A DNA stretch of 64,000 bases from contig WTXI01000011.1 of the NCBI GenBank assembly GCA_022376515.1, forward strand, positions 682,001-746,000, in the 5' to 3' direction. Positions 1 to 11,656 of this stretch are shown piece by piece. The stretch comes from Lactifluus volemus (Eukaryota; Basidiomycota; Agaricomycetes; Russulales; Russulaceae). Every line of letters starts with the position of its first letter. Position 1 is the stretch's first letter. The position numbers and the translations under genes were made by a program. The notes beneath the pieces are model-generated. The model ran no database searches, was not told the DNA's origin, and worked only from the letters and a program-made list of their open reading frames with translations.

Positions 1-3000
1 ACCTCGATCCGCAGCTCTTCTCCGTCGTATTCGCCCTCCATTTCTTCTGGACCTAAGAGTTGTTACCTTTACGGAAGATCTCTCCCTCCTCAGCGACCCA
101 ACTCCTCGAGCTAATGGGTCAAAACCTTTGTGGTCAGAATAGTATCCAAACCAGTAAGCGTGTAACTCACCGGTCAGTGGGTGAACGAGGATCGTCCTCT
201 ACTGTGTCGCTTCATGCTCCATCTCCTCTTCCTCAGAGTCCGATACTGTTGCGAAACCGCGTGGGCTCAACACTGGTTCAACGACTTCCGGCTCCGGGGG
301 AGCCTTGCCTTTGCCTTTGTCTAACCGAGGTGTAGACAGCCCATCATCATCATCAATGAGTTCCTCGGAACCTTCGCTTGGGGTGACAACGTGATTATCG
401 GGAGAGGCGCTGCCATTTCCAGTCCCGTGAGAACCGGTCTCTCCCAGCCCATTAAGTTCTATTCCCAAGCCCTGAAGACTGACCCGTGGCTTTGGAGTGG
501 CACGAGCGAGGAGAGACATAAGTGCGTCATTCAGACTAAGGAGTTCGTCCACGCGATTCAGGTCCGAAGAAGTTTGAATAATCTCCGCAAGGGCTGGTAG
601 CAACGCCTTTGCCGCTCGATGAGCTCAGGGTCTACTTTACGTTCGGACGAGCGTCTCCCAGGTGTAGGCGTCGAGCAACCTAGTAGTTCTTCGAGTTGAT
701 CTTTGTATCGCTGCGCCTGTACTATAGTATCCTCGTCGTTCTGTGCGCCTCCTAGGATAAGCAAACCTTCCATGGCTTTGGGAGGGCTGCGAGACTCGAC
801 CTTCTTCACCTTCTCTCGTCCTTGCGGAATGTCTTGGCAAGTTTGCTCTCCTCGATCATTCCCCAAATACCTTTACCCTGCCCTCGACCACTGATGCTAT
901 TTGCGGAGGGGGGCGGTGCGTTCCGTTCTGCTTCCTCAGTATTGCGTATGCACGTGTTCAGGATATCACGACACATCCTGCAGAGCAGCATTCATTTCCA
1001 AAGCCTTCGTGCAAACGCAATGAAACGTACCGAGCCATTTCCTCATCATCTGGTGGAATGTTGAGATCCAAACAGCGCATCACATGGTTCCCCTTCAGAC
1101 CAGAGCTAAGTGCCATAACACCCGCCAAGTCTAGTGTGTTCATAGTGAGGTCAAGGTGAAGCAGCGACACTGATTCAGGAAGAAACTCCGCCAAGGCGAT
1201 GGCCCCCGTTGATACGAGCCCCGTTGAAGATAAGAATAATCGCTTCAGCGCCGTATTGAGGGTGAATGCCGTGCGTAAGGATTGAACCTAGAGCGCTGCG
1301 TCAGAGAACGTGAGTAGGAAAGCGAATCGTAGATACCCCATCGAGGCCCGGCCCACAACAGGGATTCTTGCTCAAATCAAGTGTCTCGAGGCACGAATTA
1401 TATTTCTAGAGAGGGTTCCGAATCAGCGAGGAATTCGTACATCGCACACTGAAACGGACCAATCCTTCAGCAATGGCCACAAGGCCGGCCACTTCGAGTT
1501 TGTTCTCGCTGAGATTCAACACCTTCAGCGTTCGGTTGCGTTTCAGCACTTGCGCAATATACGTGATCCCAGCCTGCAACACTTCAACAAGTGCCACCCA
1601 AAAAGTGTCAGCATCGAAAGCTCACTCTGATGTCATTACCTTTGAGGTCCAGCGTCCTGAGCGCGCCAAGCCGTGGGAGGGCGTCGAGTGCCCTCACCTT
1701 ATCGAGCAACGCGGCACTTGGTCTATGATCCTGATGCATGCCATGTGGACCTGGAGGTGATACAGGATGCCGCGCTGTCACACCGCCCTGTGCCGAAGAT
1801 GTAATTAGGGGATCGGATGTCCTGTCGCTGAAAGTGGATCCCCAATAGCCGTTGCGGATACAGGGGGGCCCCGGCGCGATCGGGGAATATATGGAGTGTA
1901 GGTTGGTTGCAGAGTCTGCGTCGGGTGCCGAGGAGGGGGTAGGATACCGCCCGGCCGTGGTAGCATAGTCGGTGGCGGTTGGCCGTGGTGTTCGGCAGCT
2001 GTGCCGATGAAGGAGTGGCTGGTGACATTGGTGGCGTAGAGGGCGCAGATGATGCCGGTGTCATACTACCTGAAACAACGTCAGGATAGTCACGGATCAT
2101 CAATGCGATTGCAACGGCGCCGCCCGCATTGATACGATTATACCGTAAAGAAATGTTTCGAAGCGAAGACGTCCTTACCATGTGTGCTATCCATTCTAGT
2201 CAACAAAGTCGCGAGGGAAAGCTTCGTACACTAACGTACCAAGCGCCTCCAATGCTTGCGGCTTAAGAAAACAGTCGTCTAATTTGAGAGATGACAGACC
2301 GGGTTCGGGAGCTTGAGGGAGTCCATTCGCGATGTATTCAATCGAGCGTTTGTCTAGAGAATTCTGTGACAGGTCGAGAAATTGGAGGGCTTTTGCCTGC
2401 AAGACGTTAGTTAGGCCACGGTCACGGTACGTGCCTCCTACAGTAGGGATCACACACCTTCGTCATAAAAGCGCCAATGAAACGGAACGCCGGCGCTTTC
2501 AAGCGTCGATTTGAAGCTACGGACAAAAAGGTGACTGTCCCCGGAATGAGAAGGGCGTGTAGGATTGGTTTTAATATCTAATACGCCCGATCAGCAAGTT
2601 GAGACGTGTAAGAGCGTATCTCGCTGACTCGGTCATCTAAGCCACATTCCTTGAAAGTCACTCTGCGTAGTCCCCATTCAATTGTAAACACGTCAGAGAG
2701 TATCGCCGCTGAAGTAGGGTTGAACTGGATGCCGGAAAAGTCAACGGTACGCGGAGATGTCCTGGAGGCATTCTGTGCGATAATCAGACGCGTTTTGGGA
2801 TTATGGGCGTTGGATTACCTTGAACGCAGCAGAGATCTCGGCCGAAGGAGTATCATCTCGGCTCGTACAGCATTCTCTGTAGAATGATTCGACCTTGTCG
2901 AGGCTCCACCACTCGTCCGAGTCACCAGCTTGGCTCACAGCGTTACCTCGCACGACCCGCCACCGACGCTCTGCCTCACGCTGTTCTATGGACCTCTTCT

Positions 3001-3267
3001 CGTCCTTGAGTGTGGGTGTTGAAGGTGGATTCGCGGAAGATATCGGGTAGACGGTGACCAGCTCGGGGAGGATAAAGTGGGCCCTTCTCAGGGCCCTGGC
3101 TTCATCACCCGTGGACGCTTGGGGTTGGCTTTGGGTGGGTAGAAATTTCGAGATGCGGAGAAAAAGGACTGCTGAGGAGGCGGTGGGCGTTTAAGAATTG
3201 ATTTGCCTGGGGTCGGAATTGTGACCGCGGAGGAAGAAGGGGCACAAGATGAAGTGGGTGAGGCCAT
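1..3267 (-). CDS. Leucine-rich-repeat protein, PP1-regulatory (PPP1R37-like) type, 3' end outside window
   Basis: The N-terminus carries the fungal signature IPTPGKSILKRPPPP-QQSFF. It is followed by RAHFILPE and YPISSANPPSTPTLK segments, then ribonuclease-inhibitor-type leucine-rich repeats (for example LQFLDLSQNSLDKRSIEYI near 2380, LKVLNLSENKLEVAGLVAI near 1500, LLHLDLTMNTLDLAGVMAL near 1150). A low-complexity Pro/Ser/Thr insert sits near 1950-2090. The acidic C-terminal region ends at the edge with a GPEEMEGEYDGEELR motif, so the stop lies beyond base 1. Family knowledge: such proteins bind protein phosphatase 1; that role is inferred here. The gene is split into many short exons. The reading frame breaks twice by one base: near 3168 (FFS to SKFLPTQ) and near 636 (ELIER to AKALLPALAEI). 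In both places one missing base in a short C or G run restores the family sequence. An upstream ATG at 3318 is an alternative start. Confidence 0.75.
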
Positions 3268-3463
3268 GTCGTAGAGGAATGAACTAAGAGACGCCCATCG
3301 ACTAGACGGACAACTCATACTGATTTATTCATCATCAAACATTCCTCTACAGTTTACCAGTCTACAAAACATTCAGAATGACGTATAAAGATATGTCCTT
3401 TAATTTAAATACGTAGTAGTAGTAGAGTAAACATAAATATTAAAGAGGCGTGGCACTTGGCCA

Positions 3464-4280
3464 TTAAAGGACATCCATGTAATCTCTGCACCGGTCCCAC
3501 AGCCGCACCCAGCGCCCTCCACTCCACTGTCTCATCCGCGGCCATCCATCGTGCGGCGAGACACGCTCGATCCAAACGAGCAGCGAACAGATAGCAAAGT
3601 CTGCATACGAGAGTTCGCGACCCATCGCAACGACGCCGTCCCCGTCAGCGCCGCTGTTTTTGTCAAGCAGACTTGCGAGGAAGTCAAACTTGTCTTTCAC
3701 CGCTAGCCACGCCTGCTCGCGCTGTGGCCCAGGTGCAAGGTATCCGGGCATTCCTGCGGTGGAGGATCCACGGAAATGAGCCTGTGCACGCTCGGGAAGC
3801 CGTATGTGGCTAAGAGGAACCATAATGGCAAGGAGAGGCTTTGCCACCACGTCATTTAGATAGTGTACAAAGGCGACTTGGAGAGCCCTGGACCCTTCAG
3901 GGAAAACTGGCCTCGCAGGAAATGCCGATTCTAGGTACTCAACGATGACGTTGGCTGAGGAGAGAACGATGGGAGATTCGGATGGTCGCTGAGGCACCAA
4001 GATAGCGGGGAGAGCGTAGACAGGCCGACCATCTCGGCCAGCAGAAGTGGGAGGGGCACCGATGGAGCGCAAGGTCCGCTCCACATCGTGATATTCAACC
4101 CAGACCGTCCGGTAAGGCAAACGCTTGTAATTGAGCACGAACCTGAGAAAAGGTAAACGGTGAGGTCCACGAAATAAGCGATGTCACTAAGAACGCTTAC
4201 CGAATTCGCCATATATTAGGGGCCCATGCTTCCGGGGTTGCAGACGAGACATCGTAAAGGATAATGTTAGGTGGTGGCAT
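3464..4280 (-). CDS. Glutathione S-transferase-like protein, 252 aa
   Basis: There are two exons (4280-4201 and 4142-3464) with a 58-nt GT-AG intron; together they make exactly 253 codons with the stop. The N-terminus has a thioredoxin-fold GST_N opening (IILYDVSS, then the W-x-PN-x-W-R-I-R motif that runs across the intron into FVLNYKRLPY). It continues with the SPIVLSSANVIVEYL segment, which matches the glutathione-binding P-S/T-I-I-x-E-Y-L element of the fold. The C-terminal half is helical and contains the usual LSYADFAICSLLVWIERV helix. Fungal relatives of this type are often annotated as glutathione S-transferase-like or Ure2/omega-like. The substrate is unknown. The start is chosen because ATG 4280 opens directly into the conserved first strand. 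Confidence 0.85.
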
Positions 4281-5262
4281 CGTGCAAATGTGCCAGTAAA
4301 GAAGAATGTGCAAGTGAAGAAGTTGTCAGGAAGTCCTCGAAGCCATTTATGCGCAGCGTCAGAAAGCTCCATCATTCAGCCCAATCATTTCCAAGTCATT
4401 TCTTCATCAAAAGCCGGAGCTAGCGGAACATATCGCTAGGGACAGATGTAGGAAACGACTAGAGAGATTTACCCCATGCGATTTCTCTCGTTGTAACACA
4501 GGAGCGGGCAGGGCAGCCTCCGATTCCACAAAAGGCTAATAACCCTAGGATGCATGAATCACCACGAGCTACATAAGTCCGGCTGAAGTAAACTAGCGGC
4601 TGAAGAAAGCAAGAGACATCGCTTACTGTAGGCTGTACGGCGCTGAGAGGCGCTGGAAGAGAGTCAACCGTTGTACAATGAAGTGAGTCATTGACACGAT
4701 AAATCAAAAACACGGGAGATGGAGTGAAGTCTGTCACCTGGAAGATTGAGCGCAAGGTTGGTACAGCGAATCTAGATGATAACAAGTATGGCGACAAGTA
4801 AATCACGAGGAAATGGAATTGAAATTCGTTGGACCGCGGTAAAGACATCCAAGCATTCCTATGACAAGGATTATTGTGATCACAGTCGGTACCTAGGAAT
4901 GATTACGTCGAGGGCTGTTCTACCTCGGCGCCGTGATATATGCACCGCCTCGAATCTGTCAAGAATGCGGGTTTCCCAGGCGGCTGTACCTCCGTAGTCC
5001 GTACGCACGATTTCGAATTTGAGTCTAGTAGGTGGATACTGAGTCTAACCCTTAAGCTGTACTTTGGACGTCGCTCAGCCCGAGTCTGGATGGATGAATC
5101 ACGTGATTTTGTGTGATCATGTGACATTGGTTCTGTTGATCGTGTTTACCGTTCCAGAAAAGGCAACTGGACAAGGTTTCACGTTAAACAAGGTTCCACT
5201 GCCCAGCTCGCCTCTCTTTCAATCCCACCACCCTCCATCTTACCCTCCGCACCTAATTTTGT
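4281..5262. other. Intergenic stretch, no supported gene
   Basis: Divergent spacer between the GST-like gene (minus) and the basic-protein gene (plus). Open frames here are short, lack recognisable domains and do not join through plausible introns. It probably holds both promoters. I see no repeat or RNA gene. Confidence 0.5.
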
Positions 5263-6040
5263 ATGGCCCGCAAAGGAGCTGCTACCATAACAGATGCTGG
5301 CGAGCCTCGTCGCTCCTCCCGCATCAAAGACCAGGCCAAGCCAGAGCCTCCACAGAAGAAGGCCCCAGCCAAGCCACGCTCCAAGAAACCCAAACATGCA
5401 GAGGAAGGGGGTGATTCCAGCAACAAGGATCACAACACCGAAAAGCCAAAATCGACAGCTCGCGGCAAGAAACGCACCGCAGCTGAGAAGGATGCTGAAC
5501 AACCACAGCCCGCTTTGAATGGGGAGGATGCCCCACCTCCCCCTAAGAAGGTGCATTTCCGTTCTCATACCGAATTCCCAAGCTAATCGCACATGCAGGC
5601 CAAACCCGATTCTCAGGCCCCATCCAAGTCTACTGCCAAGCCTGCCACTAAACCCGCTTCCAAGGCTGCCGCGAAGCCTGTATCCAAAGCCGTCGCCACC
5701 GAAACAAATGCGAAGCCGACGTCCAAAGTTGCTCTTAGTTCGGATGTCGGAGGGAAACCAGCCTCCAAAGCCGCGACAAAGCCTGCCTCTCGAGCAGGGA
5801 GCCGCAAGCCCGTATCGAAGGTCTGTGAACATGTGTTAGTTATCATCTGCCTTAACTGATGGTGGCATCCTTTCTATTGCTTGTACAGGCTGACGCCGAG
5901 AGGAAGAATGAGCCCGTGGCGTCAGCCCCAGCGCCGATTGCAGAGGAACCCGAGGCTGAAGCAGCAGCAGTACAGGTGAATATCGTCATCCAGGATTTGA
6001 TTTTGTATCTGATATATCAACCACGTCATAGGCTGCCTGA
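5263..6040 (+). CDS. Small lysine/alanine/proline-rich basic protein with RRSSRI N-terminus
   Basis: Exons 5263-5550, 5599-5820 and 5889-5975 are joined by consensus GT-AG introns and then read into a short last exon (acceptor at 6031, stop 6038-6040). An alternative acceptor at 6125 would add a hydrophobic tail. The product is about 200 aa. Residues 15-20 are RRSSRI. The middle is built from degenerate K-P-A-S/T-K-A repeats like histone H1 or HMGA tails, and the end is acidic. There is no folded domain. The RRSxR start is the same one carried by the Dot5-type peroxiredoxin encoded 0.4 kb downstream, so this could be a duplicated N-terminal extension that lost the enzyme, or an independent chromatin-type protein. 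A nuclear location is inferred from the basic composition. Confidence 0.55.
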
Positions 6041-6412
6041 TCTTATTATGTTTTGAATACTTCTTGTCCCCGATCCCGACGCCGCTACACCCTTCCGATG
6101 GATTGAGATATCTATGACATTGCAGGACCCCTTGCCCCGTCCAGGAACGGAACATGTGCCTGTTGCATCATTTTTTTTTTGTCCGCCGCTTTCTGTGCTG
6201 TGTTGTACTACCTACAGCTCTGCTAGGTTGCTATTCCGCAATGTTTTCCTAGCCTTTGTACTTCCTTTTTTTTTTTTTCACTTATCTGTGGTGTATACGC
6301 TCTCTTTCGGTCCGATCCGGGTGCTTTGGCTGCGCACGCCATCTAAGTTATGCAATTTGTGATGGTTTATGATAAAGATTGCGCTCCCAGGCTTAACGTT
6401 TAACAAGCAACA
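6041..6412. other. Intergenic stretch
   Basis: Spacer between two tandem genes. It contains T-runs (near 6171 and 6268) and is probably the 3' UTR of the upstream gene plus the promoter of DOT5. No gene seen. Confidence 0.5.
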
Positions 6413-7205
6413 ATGTCTCAACCAAGGCGATCTGCACGTCTTGCTGCGAATACCACTGCCACAGATGCAACTGACCCCGCAGCAGTGAGTGAGGCTTATC
6501 GTGCACTAATATGCCGTTTGAGTACTAGCTCTGCTAGGCTGTCGAATCTCCTCCCGTTGAGATCCCTGTACTTGCACCTATTAACATTGGAGATAGCCTT
6601 CCGTCCTACACCCTGAAGAATGAACAGGATGAAGATGTTGATATAGCTAAACTCACCGAGGAAAAGGGTGCAATCCTTTTTTCTGTCCCCAAGGCCGACA
6701 CTCGTGCGTCCTCCGCTTTACCCATTCGAATCACCGAACCATCCACTGACTGGTCGCACAGCTGGTTGTACTACTCAGGCATGCGGGTTCCGCGATATCT
6801 ATCCCAACTTTACGGAACACGACTTTACTGTATACTGTCTCAGTCATGACAAACCTGAGGCTCAGAAGAAGTGGCAGCTCAAGGCATGTACATTGCGATA
6901 GCATAATGATACCACTCTAATCTCCCCACGTAACAGAAAGAATTCCCTTACCCGCTTTTGTCTGATCCCGACCGCGTTCTCATCGCTGCACTCGGTGCAA
7001 AGGATGCGTCAGGAAAGACAAAGCGGGGTCATTTCATTTTTGCAAAGGGTGGGAAACTTGTCGACAAGAAGTTGCCCGTTTCCCCTGGCGATAGGTACGG
7101 ATCATCAGTTCCCTATCGTAACTAAAGCCTCTCAACACTTGCAAAAACAGCCCCAACCTCGCCTTGGAATTCGTCAAGTCATTGAATGTAAAGTCTGCGC
7201 TGTAG
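6413..7205 (+). CDS. DOT5: Dot5/Bcp-type thiol peroxidase (nuclear peroxiredoxin), 190 aa
   Basis: Five exons: 6413-6484, 6538-6703, 6762-6883, 6937-7094 and 7151-7205; the total is 191 codons with the stop. The first 24 residues (MSQPRRSARLAA...) form a basic extension like that of yeast Dot5. They are followed by INIGDSLPSYTLKNEQ and ILFSVPKADTPGCTTQACGF. The peroxidatic Cys sits in PGCTTQ with a second Cys five residues later, typical of atypical 2-Cys Bcp enzymes. LLSDPDRV, LGAKD and RGHFIFAKGGK complete the AhpC/TSA fold. The enzyme reduces peroxides using thioredoxin; yeast Dot5 is nuclear and affects telomeric silencing. Intron 3 (6884-6936) starts with GC, not GT; the only nearby GT would create a stop. 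The last four codons could be replaced by a further spliced exon. Confidence 0.9.
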
Positions 7206-7388
7206 AACGGAAGTGATGCATGAGTTGAGAAGATGCTCTGTGACGAAATTTTGTTCTGTAATTCTAATAGGGTTGAGGTCGCAGCAGTGGCGATATCGGA
7301 TATTGGCGAGTGCTCCACCGACGGCCCGGCGAGTTGCTCCGTGTCTGATGTAAATGTCAGATGCTATCCACCTTTTTACCTTTCTACA

Positions 7389-10218
7389 ATGTTCAAGTCC
7401 GCAGCAACAAAGCTTGCCCATAATTCCACAATTCCTGCTTTGGCGGGAAACAAAGATTTGCGGCCACTACAAGATCTCATCACCGCCGAGAAGGCAATTG
7501 TCAGATCGTAAGGATATCGATTTGTTTTTTTTTAAGTTTATTGTTCTCAGAGGAGAAAGATGCGTTGTGATCTCCATTTTTATCTTGTTTATTTTGTATC
7601 TCCATTCTGGCTTCTGACTTCACATTTGAAGACTCGCAAGGCTGAGCGGAGACTTCGTTCAGGCATCAACGGCTTTGCGTCAGTGGGGGCTTGGCGAAGG
7701 TGAAGATCTGTCGGTATGTAACCTTTCTTGAATGCTCCACCCCCCTCTGAAGAGTCTCTCAGGATACACTGGGCGGGTGTACCAAGATGCTTTTGGAATT
7801 CTCTTCTTGCCTTAGTCAATTTGCTGCCCAAGAGCAGAGCATTCGTGAACATATGAAAGCCGTTCGGACTCGAGAAGAGAAGCTCGATGAAATTAAGCAC
7901 CGCCGCAAGGGGTGTTTTCAAAGGCCGATGCTGCTGAACGCAAACTCAGCAAAATGGACCCACAAAACAAGAATACGCCGACACAATCCGAATTACTTAC
8001 GCGCCTGCGAGACGAGATGCGCGAGCTCGATTCACAAATCATGACAGAAGAGGCGAGCTTGTGCGACTTGAAACGTACCGCGACAAAATCATGGATGACG
8101 CTTAAATTCGGTGGGTTGCAGGAATGCTGTCGGAAAGGCCTTGTACGTGTCGACCGCATATACGCTGTCTCCTTCTCAATTCCAAGCATAGATAATTGCC
8201 GAAACGGGCAAACTCATTATGACCGAGCTCCCTCAGCTGGAGACAGTTCCGGGCACACCTCGCCCGCTATACACAGGCCATCCTCGCACTGAGATCTATG
8301 TCCACGATGCCATGTCTTCACTCGGCGAGATTCTGTTCGACTCGTCCGTTCCGCCTGACCGCGTGCTCTCCTCCCAAGCGGTCATTAATCAAGATGGCTA
8401 TCGTAATCTTATGGTAGCGGTTTCGACCGACGCAGGATCCGCAACAAGCTTGGCCGGCAACCGGGACATGCCCCTGCGGCATCGCACACAATACAGCCAA
8501 GACGCTTCGGGATCAAGTTCCCTGGCGGAACGAAAGAGCGTTGACAATCCTCCGGCAGCCATTCAGGCGGATGAGCTCGGCTCCTGGTCACCTCCGTCTG
8601 ACCAACCTCGCTCCCAAACTTTCAGTCCATCCCAGGGTCCACCTCCACCATCTTCCAATACACCCGTGAGAGATGATTTACTGTCGTCGCCGCTACAACT
8701 TGGATCTCTCGCTGCACCTGGTGGGCGCTTTGCAACGTTCCCAGTCAAGGGCAAGCGGAAAGCTTCTCTAGTGCCTAGCGCTGGGGATCCCCAGGGTGGT
8801 TCGAAATCCACTTTTTCTGAAGAGGTGGAGCAGGCTCCCATTAAAGATATTGAACCCTCACCAAGATACGAGGCCATCGAAGGCGTTCCCCCACCGCCTC
8901 TCGCGCCTCCACCTGGTGCAGCGCCTCCAGCCGTGCCTCAAGAAGGCCCTTACGGAAGCTTTGACCCCAGAGTATACAACTCTGGACCTCCATACGTCCC
9001 GGTGAATGCAGGTGAGGAGGATGAAGACGACCAGTTGGCGTACTTGGAACCGCCTCAGAGTGATAGGAGGGTACGCTTTGGTTCACGTCCCCAGATCCAG
9101 CCCACCAGATCCCAAGCCCCACCCAGATCCCAAGCCCCACTCATATCCCAAGCCCCACCCAGATCCCAAGCCCCGTCCAGATCCCAAGCCCGTTACTCCC
9201 CGAGGATCCCAGTGGTCGCACGCCATTATTAACCGAATCTGATCCGCGTAATCTATCTTCGTCGGTGGCGTCACCTGTATCGCCTCCAATTTCGGCGCCA
9301 CAAGACCGTATCCCGTCGCCACCTCACGCTACGGAGGACCCGGAGGATGAGCGCGCATTGAATGCCGCTGCGGCACGTGAAGTCTCACGCGAGCTGGACG
9401 CGTTGATGTACAGTCCGCCTCCATCGAGAGACCCGCCGTCGTCCACATCGCTTGCAAACCCCCCACCGCTACATTCTTCACCTCGGTCCGGAATCTCGAG
9501 TACTCACTCTTCACCGTTCGCACGCACGCGCGGCGGCCGTACACCAGGCTCCCCTACGACCCCTCGAAGCTCCACAGAGCAACCCCCATCAAATAACGCT
9601 CCCCCATCTCAACCTGCGACTTCAAATCCTTCCTCGCCATCGATCCGAGCCTTTCCACCAAGCACTGCGCTTCCACCTGCATCTTCTCCCTCGTTATCCA
9701 GTGCGAGTACCACGCCATTCCGCACACCGCCCGAATTGGTGTCCAGCGCGAGCTCGGTCAACTCGCAACGCCCTCTTCCCCACCCACCGCCCATCTCTAA
9801 TTCTCCTGGCATGACACCAGCGGGGCGGCCGGGGGCCCGCACGATCTCGGCTGCTGCTTTCCGACGGCCCGTACCACGCGTGATGTCTGAACCCCCCACC
9901 AGCACTCCCGAAACCAGTCCCCTGTCCATCAAAAAGCGGGAACGGGAGGCGTTGCGGCCTTCTCCACTGCCTTCTCCATACCCAGCCCGGATTGGTGGAA
10001 GTGTTGGTGTTGGTGACCCATTCAGTACTGGTTCGACGCCATCACTACCGAGTGTACGACCGCCAGAGCCTTCGCCGTCGTCTCAATCTCAATCACAAGA
10101 ACACCTGGACGACGAGTTTGACTACATTTCAGCATATTACAATAGCGGCGGGGATGAGTTGCTGAGCCCATCAGCGACTTCAAGTGAAACTCGCGGACGT
10201 TCGAGTAGTTTGCGCTGA
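7389..10218 (+). CDS. PIL1: Eisosome component Pil1/Lsp1 family, BAR domain with long proline-rich tail (about 850 aa)
   Basis: Exons 7389-7507, 7632-7713, 7763-8142, 8192-9070 and 9127-10218. Residues 1-250 match the Pil1 BAR-like domain: KLAHNSTIPALAGNKDLRPL, LRQWGLGEGEDL, FAAQEQSIREHMKAVR, SKADAAERKLSKM, LDSQIMTEEASL and WMTLKFGGLQECC. Pil1 proteins coat and shape furrows (eisosomes) of the plasma membrane. The remaining 600 residues are Pro/Ser-rich, disordered, and end with DDEFDYISAYYNSGG. Exon 3 is broken by one missing base in a G run (7909-7912): frame 1 reads ...EIKHRRKG and the next frame continues FSKADAAE. Adding one base makes the CDS exactly 851 codons. The final intron lies in an 18-bp repeat array; without splicing the protein ends at 9232. 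Confidence is high for the family, lower for the last intron boundary. Confidence 0.88.
9106..9195 (+). repeat. 18-bp coding minisatellite, five units, carrying repeated splice acceptors
   Basis: Five tandem 18-bp units (CAGATCCCAAGCCCCACC and variants) start at 9106, 9124, 9142, 9160 and 9178. Four begin with CAG, a valid 3' splice site; the third has CAT. They lie in PIL1 directly downstream of the donor at 9071. Each unit encodes RSQAPP in one frame and IPSPTQ in the frame used after splicing. Confidence 0.9.
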
Positions 10219-10343
10219 TATTCCCTTAGACGATCAGGAGTATAATATCTGTAACTATATTGCTGTGTAGGTTTATAATAAACCCAACCTCAAACTGGGG
10301 TTTCTGGCACTGCGCCTGCATTCCTTCATTACAATTAGCCATC

Positions 10344-10787
10344 ATGTCCAGCTCACGATCCCAGGAGGACACCTACGAAGCTCAAAATGACCAAAGACTC
10401 GATGAACTTCATTCCAAGATCCGCACACTCCGTGGAGTGAGTCATAGGGCCCCATAATCCATACTATCATTGGTGTCTGATGACTAGGACGTCGTAGGTC
10501 ACCACTGACATCCACGATGATGCGGAACGCCAGAACTTAATCCTTGACGAGACAGTTCGTTGCATCATTTTCTCTGTTTTAGTTTTCAACAACTTACAAT
10601 ATCTGGTGCGGCCCAGACAAACACTTTCAGCTCCGTCACGTCCGGGCTCTCTTCCTCTGCTGAGCGCATGGTTCGTTCGTTGTCCCCGAGCACTGTGAAG
10701 ACACTACGCATTGCAGTTGCAGTCGTTATCTTTTTTCTTGGGATGTGGCTTTCAAAGGCCTTGTTCTATCGGTTGTTTGGCTGGTAG
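10344..10787 (+). CDS. BET1: Bet1-type SNARE, ER-Golgi traffic, 106 aa
   Basis: Exons 10344-10436, 10498-10554 and 10617-10787 are all in phase 0. After a short polar N-terminus (MSSSRSQEDTYEAQNDQ) residues 18-80 form a SNARE heptad domain: LDELHSKIRTLRG, then TTDIHDDAERQNLILDE with the candidate zero-layer Gln in ERQN, then FSSVTSGLSSSAERMVRSL. A C-terminal membrane anchor (LRIAVAVVIFFLGMWLSKALF) ends the protein five residues before the stop. Length and layout match Bet1, a Q-SNARE acting in COPII vesicle fusion at the cis-Golgi. Confidence 0.88.
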
Positions 10788-11656
10788 ATGGACGGGTAAG
10801 AGCACACGAAGTATGGATTCCACCCAGGATGTCTCTGACAGGGTCAACGTAGTCTTCTAGTTGCAGCCACACAGCTATAAATGAAATATCTCATGTTTAT
10901 GCATATTCATTTTACCTAATTTATGCACAATTTCACTGGAAAACTTCTGGTTCCGTTGCGTGTTACGGGCGGGCGCGAGCGCCGTAGTGATTGAGCCGGG
11001 TTGGCAAGAAGACCGCAGATCTCTTTCCTCCTAAACACCGGTAGTTCTTCCTCTCTATCTGGCCTACTCACCCCTGTGCTCTTCCCCCCCTCGCGGACGC
11101 TTTCTCACAGCTGCCCTCGCAATAGAAGGACATCCGACGGCCCCATGCCTCCGAATGCTCAACCTCCATCGGGGTATTCATTTTTGTTTTTGGCGGACAA
11201 ACTACGTATCTTGTCCTAAGTGTTTTTTTGGGGGGTGATCCGGAGAAAGACCCCAGATGGGGTCAATCTTATCACAGCTCCGGCAAAAGTCAAATGTGTC
11301 GCACATTCCAGCAGAACTTAAACGCAACCGGACCCAAACCCAAATAATGAATGGACCCCTAGATAATCGCAAAGGGACGACCCTGTCTTGGCAGTACAAA
11401 ATGAATCATGCAGGGGCATCACACAGCGGCACCGCGATTATTGTTAGGTAAGGCTGTAAGAGAGGCTTCACATACAATATTTCCTGGCACCTTGAAGGGT
11501 ATCATAATGTAGAGATCTTGTTGAGCGGCGGCTGCTCGAAGCTAGGGCCCGACGCGTAGTGGTACGAAATAGTGAGTAACCGAAGCAGAGGACGTTTAGC
11601 AAACAACTACTCAGTTATCGGCCACGTTGACGCGCATAGCTTAACGCGACTTGAAC
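10788..11656. other. Intergenic stretch, no supported gene
   Basis: Spacer between BET1 and the PAAF1-like gene. A CT-rich patch lies at 11040-11110. Small open frames here have no domain, no conserved splice pattern and no codon preference like the neighbours. Confidence 0.5.

Noticed and set aside
1723..2181. Separate 152-residue minus-strand protein
   Set aside because: Its first part is the LRR gene exon (ISLRYNRINAGGAVAIALMI) and its Pro/Ser part is the internal insert of the same gene; later residues read the wrong frame.
4459..5127. Minus-strand frames of 129 and 74 residues upstream of the GST-like gene
   Set aside because: No domain, no splice pattern linking them and atypical composition.
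8563..9932. Minus-strand open frames opposite the PIL1 tail
   Set aside because: Shadows of the biased proline/serine coding sequence on the + strand.
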